Notes: generated from the sequence alone by a model not told the origin. 8,566 nt of DNA from an uncultured Sutterella sp. (GCA_902477615.1 CABSHY010000043.1:1-8566); one strand, 5' to 3'. Positions 1 through 7,181 are shown, counted from the first letter of the stretch. Translations and numbers: made by a program.

Positions 1-1
1 A

Positions 2-649
2 ACGGGTGACGACAACCTTTTGACGGACGAAGAAAAGGGTGACTTAGAGTATCGCAAGAAGCAGCTCCAGCGATTGAAAAACGAAGTTGTAGATATTGAG
101 GATATGGATACCGGCATCAGCATTATGGATCTGGGGCTCAATGAGTTTCGTCTTGACTTGCTTTCGTATATGAAAGACAACCCCAATATTGAACGTACAC
201 CGTTTGGTTTAAATGCCATTGTTCCAAGTTCTGAACAGTTACAGCCAGGTGTAATTTTTATCTTAAAAAACAGAAATAACGGCATCAATATCGGCAAACA
301 AAATCTGCTTCATCCGTTCTATATGCTTTATTTAAGTAATGATGGGGAGGTGATCTGCAATCACTTATCGCCAAAGGAGTTACTCGACTTAATGCGACAG
401 GCGTGTAAGGGACAAACGCAACCGATCAAGGCGCTTTGCGATCGCTTTAATGAAGAGACCGAAGACGGCCGTGATATGAGACAGTATTCCGATCTTTTAC
501 AAAAGGCCATTCATAGCATTATTGATGTAAAGGAAGAGGCGGACATTGCAAGCCTCTTCTCAATAGGGGAAACAACGGCTTTGACAGACGATATTTTAGG
601 ATTGGATGACTTTGAGCTTATTTGTTTCCTAGTTGTTAGGGAGCAGTAG
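2..649 (+). CDS. Helicase-related protein, C-terminal part (5' end outside window)
   Basis: The frame is open from base 2, so this is the tail of a longer gene; the TTG at 20 is only the first start-like codon and probably not a true start. The visible 215 or so residues hold no helicase motif. From memory, the segments around ISIMDLGLNEFRLDLLSY, QPGVIFILKNRN, HPFYMLYLSNDGEVICN and FNEETEDGRDMRQYSDLL resemble the C-terminal domain of the large SNF2-like helicase-related proteins encoded next to DUF4391 genes and type III-like Mod/Res pairs. The ATPase domains should then lie upstream of the window. The next gene overlaps its end by 17 bp (TTG start) or begins 2 bp after it (GTG at 652), so they are probably co-transcribed and perhaps translationally coupled. 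An accessory DNA-translocating role in the restriction system is inferred. Family assignment is moderately sure; the biochemical role is not. Confidence 0.72.
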   Translation, partial: TGDDNLLTDEEKGDLEYRKKQLQRLKNEVVDIEDMDTGISIMDLGLNEFRLDLLSYMKDNPNIERTPFGLNAIVPSSEQLQPGVIFILKNRNNGINIGKQNLLHPFYMLYLSNDGEVICNHLSPKELLDLMRQACKGQTQPIKALCDRFNEETEDGRDMRQYSDLLQKAIHSIIDVKEEADIASLFSIGETTALTDDILGLDDFELICFLVVREQ

Positions 650-1310
650 TTGTGAAAAAAATCTCCTTCAATTCCCAGAACAATGTCTTGTTGGAAAGGT
701 TGTACCCAAAACGGCTTTTTATCGATTTATGGATGTGAGTCCAAAACTAAAACAACACTTTGTTGACGAGGTTGAACAAATCACCTGGCTCTATAAACTT
801 GCTCCGTCTACTGTTAATATCATCGATGGAAATAGTGTTCATGAAATCGCCATCTTTTACGTTTCGTTAAAGACCGACCGGTGTCCAAATGATGTGTTTG
901 CCTTTATTGATAAAAATTTGCCACGACATGTGGTCTTTGTTTTGGAATATGCTCAGAAGTATCTGCTCTATATTAATTACAAAGAGTGGCTCGACAAAGA
1001 CAAAGGGACATTCCGAATAACGGAGAGTTTTTCTTCTGCATGGTTGACAGAGGATGCTTTAACATTACCTCTTAATGGATTATCGTTGGACACTGTTTAT
1101 GAAAACTTTGTCCGGCACATTGGAGCCTCTCGGATTGATTTAAGCTGTGAAAATTTACAAGAGGCTGTTGAAGTCACTCAACAACGAGAAGAGCTTGAAC
1201 GGCAAATTAAGGTACTAAAGAAAAAGGCCACTCATGAACGGCAGCCACAAAAGAAGTATTCACTTCACACTAAAATTATTGAATTAGAAACACTAATAGG
1301 AAAACACTAA
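633..1310 (+). CDS. DUF4391 domain protein of the restriction operon
   Basis: The 225-residue frame resembles DUF4391 as I remember it: an N-terminal PKTAFYRFMDVSPKLKQHF-type segment, EQITWLYKLAPSTVNI, a hydrophobic core around HVVFVLEYAQKYLLYINYKEW, then GLSLDTVYENFVRHI. Residues from about 169 to the end are charged and leucine-rich (EELERQIKVLKKK, TKIIELETLI) and likely form a coiled coil. There is no catalytic motif, signal peptide or membrane segment, so it is probably a cytoplasmic partner of the restriction complex; the molecular role is unknown to me. The start is uncertain. TTG at 633 is the only usual start codon before residue 30 in this frame and has no good ribosome site. GTG at 652 has AGGGAG 9 bases upstream but is one base out of frame across a run of seven A; one more A would give MKKNLLQFPE. 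mod follows after 1 bp. Confidence 0.8.
   Translation: MLGSSSCEKNLLQFPEQCLVGKVVPKTAFYRFMDVSPKLKQHFVDEVEQITWLYKLAPSTVNIIDGNSVHEIAIFYVSLKTDRCPNDVFAFIDKNLPRHVVFVLEYAQKYLLYINYKEWLDKDKGTFRITESFSSAWLTEDALTLPLNGLSLDTVYENFVRHIGASRIDLSCENLQEAVEVTQQREELERQIKVLKKKATHERQPQKKYSLHTKIIELETLIGKH
637..642 (+). promoter_or_regulatory. Ribosome binding site pointing to GTG 652
   Basis: AGGGAG lies 9 bases before GTG at 652, ideal Shine-Dalgarno spacing, but inside the coding part of the TTG-633 start. It supports GTG 652 as the real DUF4391 start, which needs eight rather than seven A at 655-661. Confidence 0.5.
655..661 (+). repeat. Homopolymer of seven A at the start of the DUF4391 gene
   Basis: Seven A follow GTG 652. 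With seven, GTG reads a 27-codon peptide that stops at 733-738. With eight, GTG enters the long DUF4391 frame. It may be a sequence error, a slippage site or a contingency tract; a run this short is only weakly suggestive. Confidence 0.5.
1298..1301 (+). promoter_or_regulatory. Ribosome binding site of mod
   Basis: AGGA stands 10 bases before ATG 1312, within the last codons of the DUF4391 gene. It supports 1312, not the internal TTG at 1542, as the mod start. Confidence 0.6.
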
Positions 1311-1311
1311 T

Positions 1312-3266
1312 ATGGAAAAATTGAAAATGCAAACTGTAGATGGCATTACAGACAATATTTCTAAAATTGCGACTCTTTTCCCCGACTGCATAACAGAAAT
1401 TCTTGATAAGGGGGGGGGGCAAGAACTGTAATTGATTTTGACAAACTCCGCCAAAATCTCTCTCATGACATTGTAGAGGGACGTGAAGAACGTTATCAGT
1501 TCACGTGGCCTGACAAAAAGAAAGCCTCTCATCTTGCCAACTTGCCAATTACTGCAACACTTCGTCCTTGTCGTGAAGAAAGTGTTGATTTCGATAATAC
1601 AAAAAATCTCTATATTGAAGGCGATAATCTTGATGTGCTGAAATGTTTGAAAGAAACGTATTTCGGCAAGGTCAAGATGATTTACATAGACCCACCCTAT
1701 AACACGGGCAATGATTTTGTTTATAAAGATGATTTTTCTCAATCATCTGAAGAGTATTTACCCAATAGTGGTCAATTTGACAATCAAGGTAATCGTCTTG
1801 TCCAGAATACAGAAAGTAATGGGCGTTTTCATACATATTGGTTAAATATGATGTTCCCTCGTTTGAAGTTAGCTCGAAATTTACTGACTGATGACGGAGT
1901 CATCTTTATATCCATTGATGATAATGAGTTAGTTAATTTAGAAAAAATTTGCTCTGAAGTTTTTGGATTAAATAATAGGGTAGGTTTGATGACTATTATG
2001 AGTAATCCGAGAGGATCTCAAAATGGGAAACACTTATCTCATGTTCATGAATATATCTTAATGTACGCCAAGGATAGTAATAGCTTAGATATTAAAGGAA
2101 TTTCAAAGGGAGAGGCAGCTCTTTCTGAATATTCAGAACAGGATGAAAATGGGCGTAAATATAGATTGCTAGGATTAAGAAAAAGAGGAGGAGCATGGAA
2201 AAAAGAAGATAGACCCAAAATGCACTATCCGATTTTTGTTAATCCTGCTGATGGGAAATGTTCTCTGGTAGAAAGTGATTTGTACACTATGAAGGTGATA
2301 CCTCAGAGACCAACTGGTGAACTAAGTCGCTGGACGTGGGGGCAGGAAAAGTTTGCACTAGAAAAGGATTGTGTAGTTGGGAAGAAAGTTAATCGTAATG
2401 GGGTTGATGTTTGGGATATTTATCGAAAAGATTATATAGATGACGAGAATGGAGAAGAAAAAACAACCAAAATCAAAACTATTTGGGATGAAAAGGATAC
2501 TAATTATCAAAATGCTAAAAATGAGATTAAAGCGCTTTTCGGTAATTCTGAGATCTTTGATTATCCGAAACCAACGTACATCGTAAAGAAATTAGCATCA
2601 ATGTTGTATATGGAACAAGACGACATTGTTTTAGATTTTTTCTCAGGATCTTCTTCAACTGCTCAAGCTGTTTTCCAACTCAATGCTGATGATGGTGTGA
2701 CTAGAAAATTCATAATGGTTCAGTTACCAGCTCCAATAACAGAAAAAAGTGTGGCATATAAAGCTGGTTACAAGAATATTTGCGAAATAGGCAAAGAACG
2801 CATCCGCCTAGCAGGTCCAAAAATTAAAGAAGAGGCAGGTCTTCAAGGTCAAAATTTGGATATTGGTCTCAGAGTCTTAAAACTTGACAGTTCCAATATG
2901 CAAGACGTTTATTATGCTCCTTCTGATATGAAGCAAGACGATTTATTTGCCAATGCCGACAACGTTAAACCCGGTCGTACGGCAGAAGACCTTTTGTTCC
3001 AAGTAATGCTCCAGCTTGGCGCAACATTAGATAGCAAAATTGAAAAAACGGTTATTGATGGCAAAGAAGTCTTCAATGTGGCCGAGGGTTACCTTGTCGC
3101 CTGTTTTGACACAGATGTCACTGAAACCGTTGTAACGTCGATCGCCAAAATACACCCAACCTACGCCGTTCTTCGTGACAGTGGTTTAGCCAATGACAGT
3201 GTTGCTACCAATTTTGAGCAAATTTTCAAAACGTATAGTCCAACGACAATGGCAAAGGTTATTTAA
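1312..3266 (+). CDS. mod: Type III-like DNA methyltransferase Mod, frame broken by a poly-G tract (OFF as read)
   Basis: Mod would methylate adenine (N6) in an asymmetric site and give Res its sequence specificity. From ATG 1312 the protein begins MEKLKMQTVDGITDNISK, a family-like N-terminus, but ten G at 1410-1419 put it out of frame and it stops at TAA 1429-1431 after 39 codons. The rest is intact from 1419 to 3266, starting ARTVIDFDKLRQNL. With 8 or 11 G the product would be 650 or 651 residues, a normal family size. In that protein the catalytic DPPYNTG (DNA 1689) is near residue 127, LTDDGVIFISIDDNE follows, then a variable target-recognition region with RWTWG and YPKPT, and the AdoMet motif LDFFSGSS (DNA 2631) near residue 441. 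DPPY before FSG marks the beta class used by type III enzymes. The frame-0 TTG at 1542 has no ribosome site and would lose the conserved N-terminus. The gene is preceded by DUF4391 (1 bp gap) and followed by res (2 bp gap). The family is near certain; phase variation is inferred from the tract. Confidence 0.9.
1410..1419 (+). repeat. Poly-G(10) simple-sequence contingency tract inside mod
   Basis: Ten G (the last base of an AAG codon plus nine) lie at codons 33-36 of mod, in the poorly conserved linker between the N-terminal helix region and the VIDFDKL segment. Read with 10 or 9 G, translation stops within 14 bases after the tract (TAA 1429, or TGA in the third frame); with 8 or 11 G it joins the full Mod frame. 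Extra glycines there should be tolerated. Poly-G tracts of this length are known to slip in phase-variable genes, including mod genes of Helicobacter. Confidence 0.85.
1920..2560 (+). other. Variable target-recognition region of Mod, AT-rich
   Basis: This stretch lies between the catalytic DPPY half and the YPKPT/AdoMet-motif half of Mod, where type III enzymes carry the target-recognition domain. Hand counts of 60-base lines here give about 23-40% G+C, against 37-50% for lines 2941-3180 of the same gene. This suggests that the domain was exchanged by recombination. The edges are approximate; the AT-rich character may extend to about 2790. Confidence 0.5.
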
Positions 3267-3268
3267 CC

Positions 3269-6200
3269 ATGAAATTTCAATTCAAAGTACAGGATTATCA
3301 AACCGATGCAGTTGACAATGTCGTAAATGTATTTGCCGGACAGCCTAATCGCGGCTCTGTCGAATATGTTATGGACCAGGGTACCCTTTCTATCAAAAGA
3401 GGGCAGACTGTTGACTCTGTAACGGATGTTTTGGGGTTAGAAGATTCTGCTTATAAAAACGCGGATATCCTTCTAACCGATAATGATTTGTTGAAAAATA
3501 TAAATCACATTCAGGGAAAACAGAATATTAAATTATCACCTGGACTCTCTCAAGACCTTGGCCGTTGTAGCTTAGATGTTGAAATGGAGACGGGGACGGG
3601 TAAAACGTACGTTTATATTAAGACGATGTTTGAGCTTAATAAACGTTACGGTTGGACAAAATTTATCGTGGTCGTTCCGAGTATTGCGATTCGTGAAGGA
3701 GTCAAAAAGTCGTTTGAGGTGACGGTAGATCACTTTATGGAACAATATGGGAAGAAGGCAAGATTTTTCGTCTACAACAGTTCTAACTTGAATCAGATTG
3801 AAACGTTCTCAAATAATAATGATATTTCTGTCATGATTATTAATACGCAAGCCTTCAATACGTCTTTGAAGGAAGGTGCGAAGAACCAAGCGGCTAATAT
3901 TATTTATAATGAACGAGATGAGTTCGCCAGCCGTAAACCGATTGATGTGATCAGTGCCAACAAGCCGATCATTATTCTTGATGAACCCCAAAAGATGGGT
4001 GGTAAAGCTACTCAAACTGCATTAAAACGTTTTAATCCGCTCTTTACGCTGAACTACTCGGCCACTCATAAACAGGTCCACAACCCCGTTTATGTCCTTG
4101 ATGCACTTGACGCATTCAATAAGCGGTTAGTTAAGAAGATTGAGGTTGTTGGCTTTGAGTATAAACACCTCAAAGGCACTGATAAGTATGTCTATCTTGA
4201 GGACATTAATCTCTCCAAAGTCAAACCACCTCAGGCAGTTATTACCTTTGAAGTTGCCAATAAGAGTGGATCAATTTCTCGTAAAACTCAAAAGTTGAAA
4301 GAAGGGGATGATCTTTTCTATTTGTCTGGGGAAATGAATCAATACAAAGGTTTTTTGTTGACGAAAATTATTCCGGAAGAATCAAAGGTCGAATTCTCCA
4401 ATGGTGAGTCCCTACTAATTCACGAAGCGATCGGTGATGTGAGTGCCGAGCAACGCGCTCGTATTCAAATTCGTGAAACGATTAAGGCTCATTTCCATAA
4501 AGAAAAAAGCTTGTATAAGCAAGGTATTAAAACACTATCGCTTTTCTTTTTGGATGAAGTGGCAAACTATCGTCAATATGACGAAGACGGTAATCAATTG
4601 TTGGGTAAGTATGGAGAGATCTTTGAAGAAGAATATCTCAATGTTCTCAATGAATATTTAGATATTTTTGAACCGGCTTACATGGAGTATTTAAAGAACA
4701 TTAAGGTCTCAGACACTCACGAGGGTTATTTCAGCATTGATAAAAAAGGTCATGCGATCAATAGCGAAACCAAACGGGGTAGCGATCAAAGTGATGACAT
4801 CTCAGCTTACGATTTGATTTTGAAAAATAAAGAAGACTTATTAAGTTTTATGGTACCCGTACGGTTCATCTTCTCTCATTCTGCACTGCGTGAAGGTTGG
4901 GATAATCCTAACGTGTTCCAAATTTGTTCTTTGCGTCAATCCAACAGCATCTCACAAAAGCGCCAAGAAGTAGGTCGTGGGCTTCGTATTTGCGTGGATA
5001 AGAATGGTGTTCGTATGGATAAAGAGATGCTAGGAGATCGCGTCCACGCCATTAATTGCTTGACGGTTGTCGCTTCTGAGGGGTATGCCACGTTTGTCGA
5101 TGATTTACAAAAAGATATTAAGGCTGACCTCTATGAACGTCCAACAAAAGTGAATAGTGATTATTTTGTGACAAAGGTCGTCATTGGGAGCGATGGGCAA
5201 ACGACCACGATTAGTAAGGACGATGCCGAGGAAATTCACCGTCTTTTACGTAATTATGGTTACATTGATAAAAAAGGTGCTGTGACCGATGTCTTCCGAG
5301 AAGACTTGAAGTCGAATTCTCTCAAACCCCTTGAAGACGAACTGGCCCCCCTAACTGAATCTGTTTATCAAATGGTTCAAGGTGTCTATGACGATAAGGT
5401 TTTCAATAATATGATCGTCAATGCCAACAAACCAACGATTGAAGAAAATCGGTTGACAGAGAACTTTAACAAAGCAGAATTCCAAAGTCTTTGGAAAAAG
5501 ATTAATCACAAGTATGCCTATAAAGTTTCTTTTGATAGTGAAGAATTGATCCAAAATGCCGTTGGAGCGATTGATGCAAAGCTAACTGTGACGGAGCTCA
5601 CCTATACGGTGACCAAGGGGACCCAGCAAACAGGAGAAGGAGACTTTGAGAGAGGCGAATCTAAAACAGATAACTTAAAGACAGGGGTTGTCAGCAATGT
5701 TAAGTATGACCTTATTGGTGCAATTGCAAAGGGAACGGTCTTAACCCGCCGAACGGTAGCTACGATTCTTACCCGTATTAAGCCATCTGTTTTTGCAAAA
5801 TATCGACTTAATCCTGAGGAGTTTATTAGTAAGTCCATTCGATTGATTCTTGAGCAAAAGGCAACGATGATTGTGGATCATATTTCCTACAACCAAATTG
5901 AAGGTTGCTACGACAGCGATATTTTCACCCAAGAAAAGCATGGAGACTATAACAAGGCATTTGAAGCAAAGAAGAGCATCGTACCTTTTGTGTTTACCGA
6001 TGGCTTGGCCGAAAATAGCGTTGAACGACGCTTTTTAAAGGACTTAGAAAGTGCCGAAGAGGTTGTGGTTTATGCCAAGCTGCCAAAAGGTTTTCACATT
6101 CCCACTCCGGTCGGGAACTATTCGCCAGATTGGGCAATTGCGTTTAAAAAAGAGTCGGTGAAGCATGTATTTTTTGTTGCAGAGACTAAGGGGTCAATGT

Positions 6201-6337
6201 CGTCTATGGATTTGAGGCAAATTGAAAAAGATAAAACCGAATGCGCAAGGAAGCTTTTCAATGAGTTATGTTCTGGCGATGTGAAATATGGCGTTGTCGA
6301 TAGTTATGATGCATTGCTTGGTTTAGTAAGAAATTAA
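3269..6337 (+). CDS. res: Type III-like restriction endonuclease subunit Res (helicase-nuclease)
   Basis: The 1022-residue protein has the full type III Res layout. An SF2 ATPase carries Walker A TGTGKT (residues 108-113, inside EMETGTGKT), motif II DEPQ (238-241), motif III SAT (264-266), and motifs V-VI as REGWDNPNVFQ followed by QKRQEVGRGLRI (GRGLR at 569-573). A C-terminal PD-(D/E)xK nuclease reads PD at 953-954 and ETK at 972-974. Length is normal for the family (about 1000 residues) and no motif is missing, so the enzyme should be active if Mod is present. In characterised type III systems Res works only in complex with Mod, hydrolysing ATP to communicate between inversely oriented unmethylated sites. 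ATG 3269 is 2 bp after the mod stop with AAAGG 10 bases upstream, fitting coupled translation. In the mod-OFF state ribosomes leave 1.8 kb upstream, so res expression may fall too (inference). Confidence 0.95.
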   Translation: MKFQFKVQDYQTDAVDNVVNVFAGQPNRGSVEYVMDQGTLSIKRGQTVDSVTDVLGLEDSAYKNADILLTDNDLLKNINHIQGKQNIKLSPGLSQDLGRCSLDVEMETGTGKTYVYIKTMFELNKRYGWTKFIVVVPSIAIREGVKKSFEVTVDHFMEQYGKKARFFVYNSSNLNQIETFSNNNDISVMIINTQAFNTSLKEGAKNQAANIIYNERDEFASRKPIDVISANKPIIILDEPQKMGGKATQTALKRFNPLFTLNYSATHKQVHNPVYVLDALDAFNKRLVKKIEVVGFEYKHLKGTDKYVYLEDINLSKVKPPQAVITFEVANKSGSISRKTQKLKEGDDLFYLSGEMNQYKGFLLTKIIPEESKVEFSNGESLLIHEAIGDVSAEQRARIQIRETIKAHFHKEKSLYKQGIKTLSLFFLDEVANYRQYDEDGNQLLGKYGEIFEEEYLNVLNEYLDIFEPAYMEYLKNIKVSDTHEGYFSIDKKGHAINSETKRGSDQSDDISAYDLILKNKEDLLSFMVPVRFIFSHSALREGWDNPNVFQICSLRQSNSISQKRQEVGRGLRICVDKNGVRMDKEMLGDRVHAINCLTVVASEGYATFVDDLQKDIKADLYERPTKVNSDYFVTKVVIGSDGQTTTISKDDAEEIHRLLRNYGYIDKKGAVTDVFREDLKSNSLKPLEDELAPLTESVYQMVQGVYDDKVFNNMIVNANKPTIEENRLTENFNKAEFQSLWKKINHKYAYKVSFDSEELIQNAVGAIDAKLTVTELTYTVTKGTQQTGEGDFERGESKTDNLKTGVVSNVKYDLIGAIAKGTVLTRRTVATILTRIKPSVFAKYRLNPEEFISKSIRLILEQKATMIVDHISYNQIEGCYDSDIFTQEKHGDYNKAFEAKKSIVPFVFTDGLAENSVERRFLKDLESAEEVVVYAKLPKGFHIPTPVGNYSPDWAIAFKKESVKHVFFVAETKGSMSSMDLRQIEKDKTECARKLFNELCSGDVKYGVVDSYDALLGLVRN

Positions 6338-6342
6338 ATCCC

Positions 6343-6385
6343 AAAGGGCCTCCGCTACGATGAAATTTGTTAAGGAGGCCTTTTT
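6343..6385 (+). terminator. Rho-independent terminator of the restriction operon
   Basis: GGCCTCC (6347-6353) pairs with GGAGGCC (6374-6380), extended by one G-T and three A-T pairs, with a 20-base loop and a five-T tail. It starts 6 bp after the res stop codon and marks the operon end. Confidence 0.8.
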
Positions 6386-6498
6386 CATTTGCAAAACGGA
6401 AATGATAGAGAAAAATATCCCATCCAATGTCGTACAGATATTTGACGAGAATTGCTGAGGTGTTGGAGGTAAATTAGGAATTTTTTGAGGAGAAATGC

Positions 6499-6524
6499 AA
6501 AACGGACCACGAAGGTCCGTTTTT
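6499..6524 (-). terminator. Terminator after tRNA-Ser (can act in both directions)
   Basis: ACGGACC (6502-6508) and GGTCCGT (6514-6520) form a perfect stem with a 5-base loop. An A run before and a T run after make it terminator-like on either strand. It sits 7 bp past the 3' end of tRNA-Ser and may also back up the operon terminator. Confidence 0.8.
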
Positions 6525-6530
6525 GAATTC

Positions 6531-6620
6531 TGGCGGAAGGGGAGGGATTCGAACCCTCGATACGGATAACCGTATGCCGCCTTTCCAGGGCGGTACATTC
6601 AACCACTCTGCCACCCTTCC
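6531..6620 (-). tRNA. tRNA-Ser(GGA)
   Basis: On the minus strand the 90-nt gene runs from GGAAGGG (5' acceptor arm, at 6620) to CCCTTCC, discriminator G and an encoded CCA (6533-6531). The anticodon loop CTGGAAA sits on a CCGCC/GGCGG stem, giving anticodon GGA for serine UCC/UCU codons. A long variable arm (ATACGG/CCGTAT) confirms a class II tRNA, and the T arm is GAGGG-TTCGAAT-CCCTC. All arms pair, so it looks functional. Its 3' end faces the restriction operon, the side where tRNA-targeting elements normally insert. Confidence 0.96.
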
Positions 6621-6643
6621 AAGGTGTCTGTGACAAGGTTGAA

Positions 6644-6671
6644 ATTATACGGGTCAATCTTAAATTTTCAA
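6644..6671 (-). promoter_or_regulatory. Promoter of tRNA-Ser
   Basis: On the minus strand TTGAAA (6671-6666) and a perfect TATAAT (6649-6644) are 16 bp apart. The expected start of transcription is near 6637, about 17 bases before the mature tRNA end. Confidence 0.7.
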
Positions 6672-6765
6672 GTCAAATCAACAAAAAATTTTCATTTTCT
6701 TGAAAATAAAAATTAAAACTTACCGCAAAAGCCTATTAACACAATGAAATCAAAAGATTTTTCGG

Positions 6766-6802
6766 AAAAAATAAACGGATCGCGATGATCCGTCTATTTT
6801 TT
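6766..6802 (-). terminator. Terminator downstream of thioredoxin gene and tRNA remnant
   Basis: ACGGATC (6775-6781) pairs with GATCCGT (6787-6793) around a 5-base loop; after one mismatch the flanking A/T bases also pair, giving T-rich tails on both strands. It is nearly the same hairpin as at 6499-6524, with one C-G pair replaced by T-A, so the stem has been kept by paired change. Confidence 0.7.
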
Positions 6803-6831
6803 GCGGAAGGGGAGGGATTCGAACCCTCGAT
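6803..6831 (-). pseudogene. 3' fragment of tRNA-Ser (T arm and acceptor 3' strand)
   Basis: These 29 bases are identical to 6533-6561, the T arm and 3' acceptor strand of the intact tRNA-Ser. The CCA end is altered to CAA (T at 6802 for G at 6532) and the 5' two-thirds of the gene are absent; the next sequence is the stop codon of the thioredoxin gene, 5 bp away. It cannot make a tRNA but would put a T-arm hairpin in the trx 3' untranslated region. Confidence 0.85.
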
Positions 6832-6836
6832 CCTAA

Positions 6837-7154
6837 TTAAGCCTTGCAGCGTTCAATGAATGCTTTCAATTCGCCCGGCGTTTGAACTTCAACGATGCGA
6901 TCAACCTCAACACCATTTTTGTAGAAGATCATGGTCGGGATGTGGGCCAAATTGAATTCTTCGTGCCAGTTGCCACCACGTTCGCCCACGTCAATGTGCG
7001 TGAAATACACATCGGTGAACTCTTCAGAAAAACGTTTGTAGAAGGGTTCTGCACGACGGCAGTCAATGCACCAAGGGGCACCGAACGTGATGATGCACAT
7101 CGGTTGCGTTTGAATCGTTTGTTCGATTTGGGATTTGTCTAATTCATGAATCAT
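6837..7154 (-). CDS. Thioredoxin-like protein with CIDC active site
   Basis: A 105-residue single thioredoxin fold, the usual size for a cytoplasmic thioredoxin, without signal peptide or membrane segment. The redox motif is WCIDC within FGAPWCIDCRRAEPFY, in place of the classic WCGPC, and the cis-proline loop is HIPTMIFYKNG. It should carry out thiol-disulphide exchange; the altered dipeptide between the cysteines is expected to change redox potential and partner choice, so general thioredoxin activity is not assured. The ATG at 7154 has AGGAGA (7168-7163) 8 bases upstream. It is transcribed away from the peptidase gene, apparently as a single gene ending at the 6766-6802 terminator. Confidence 0.9.
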   Translation of the reverse strand: MIHELDKSQIEQTIQTQPMCIITFGAPWCIDCRRAEPFYKRFSEEFTDVYFTHIDVGERGGNWHEEFNLAHIPTMIFYKNGVEVDRIVEVQTPGELKAFIERCKA

Positions 7155-7181
7155 GATTAAGTCTCCTAATTAACCTCCACA

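Noticed and set aside
20..22. TTG as the start of the first gene
   Set aside because: The frame is open to the left edge and the resemblance is to a C-terminal domain, so the gene is cut by the window.
1542..1544. TTG 1542 as the mod start
   Set aside because: No ribosome site; the family's N-terminal sequence continues upstream in the same frame to the poly-G tract and then to ATG 1312 in another frame.
1293..1742. 149-codon minus-strand reading frame
   Set aside because: It lies opposite the strongly supported mod sequence including its DPPY motif and resembles no family I know.
6390..6506. Direct repeat TGCAAAACGGA at 6390-6400 and 6496-6506
   Set aside because: Only 11 bp, A-rich, partly in the terminator stem, and no structure links the copies.
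6323..6657. Two minus-strand reading frames of about 90 codons
   Set aside because: They run through the tRNA-Ser gene; the RGFESLPF/EGSNPSPSA-type residues are typical false translation of a tRNA.
6533..6831. A small integrated element bounded by att repeats
   Set aside because: Only about 240 bp separate the repeats and they hold just the tRNA's own 5' part, its promoter and a terminator; no integrase or cargo fits.
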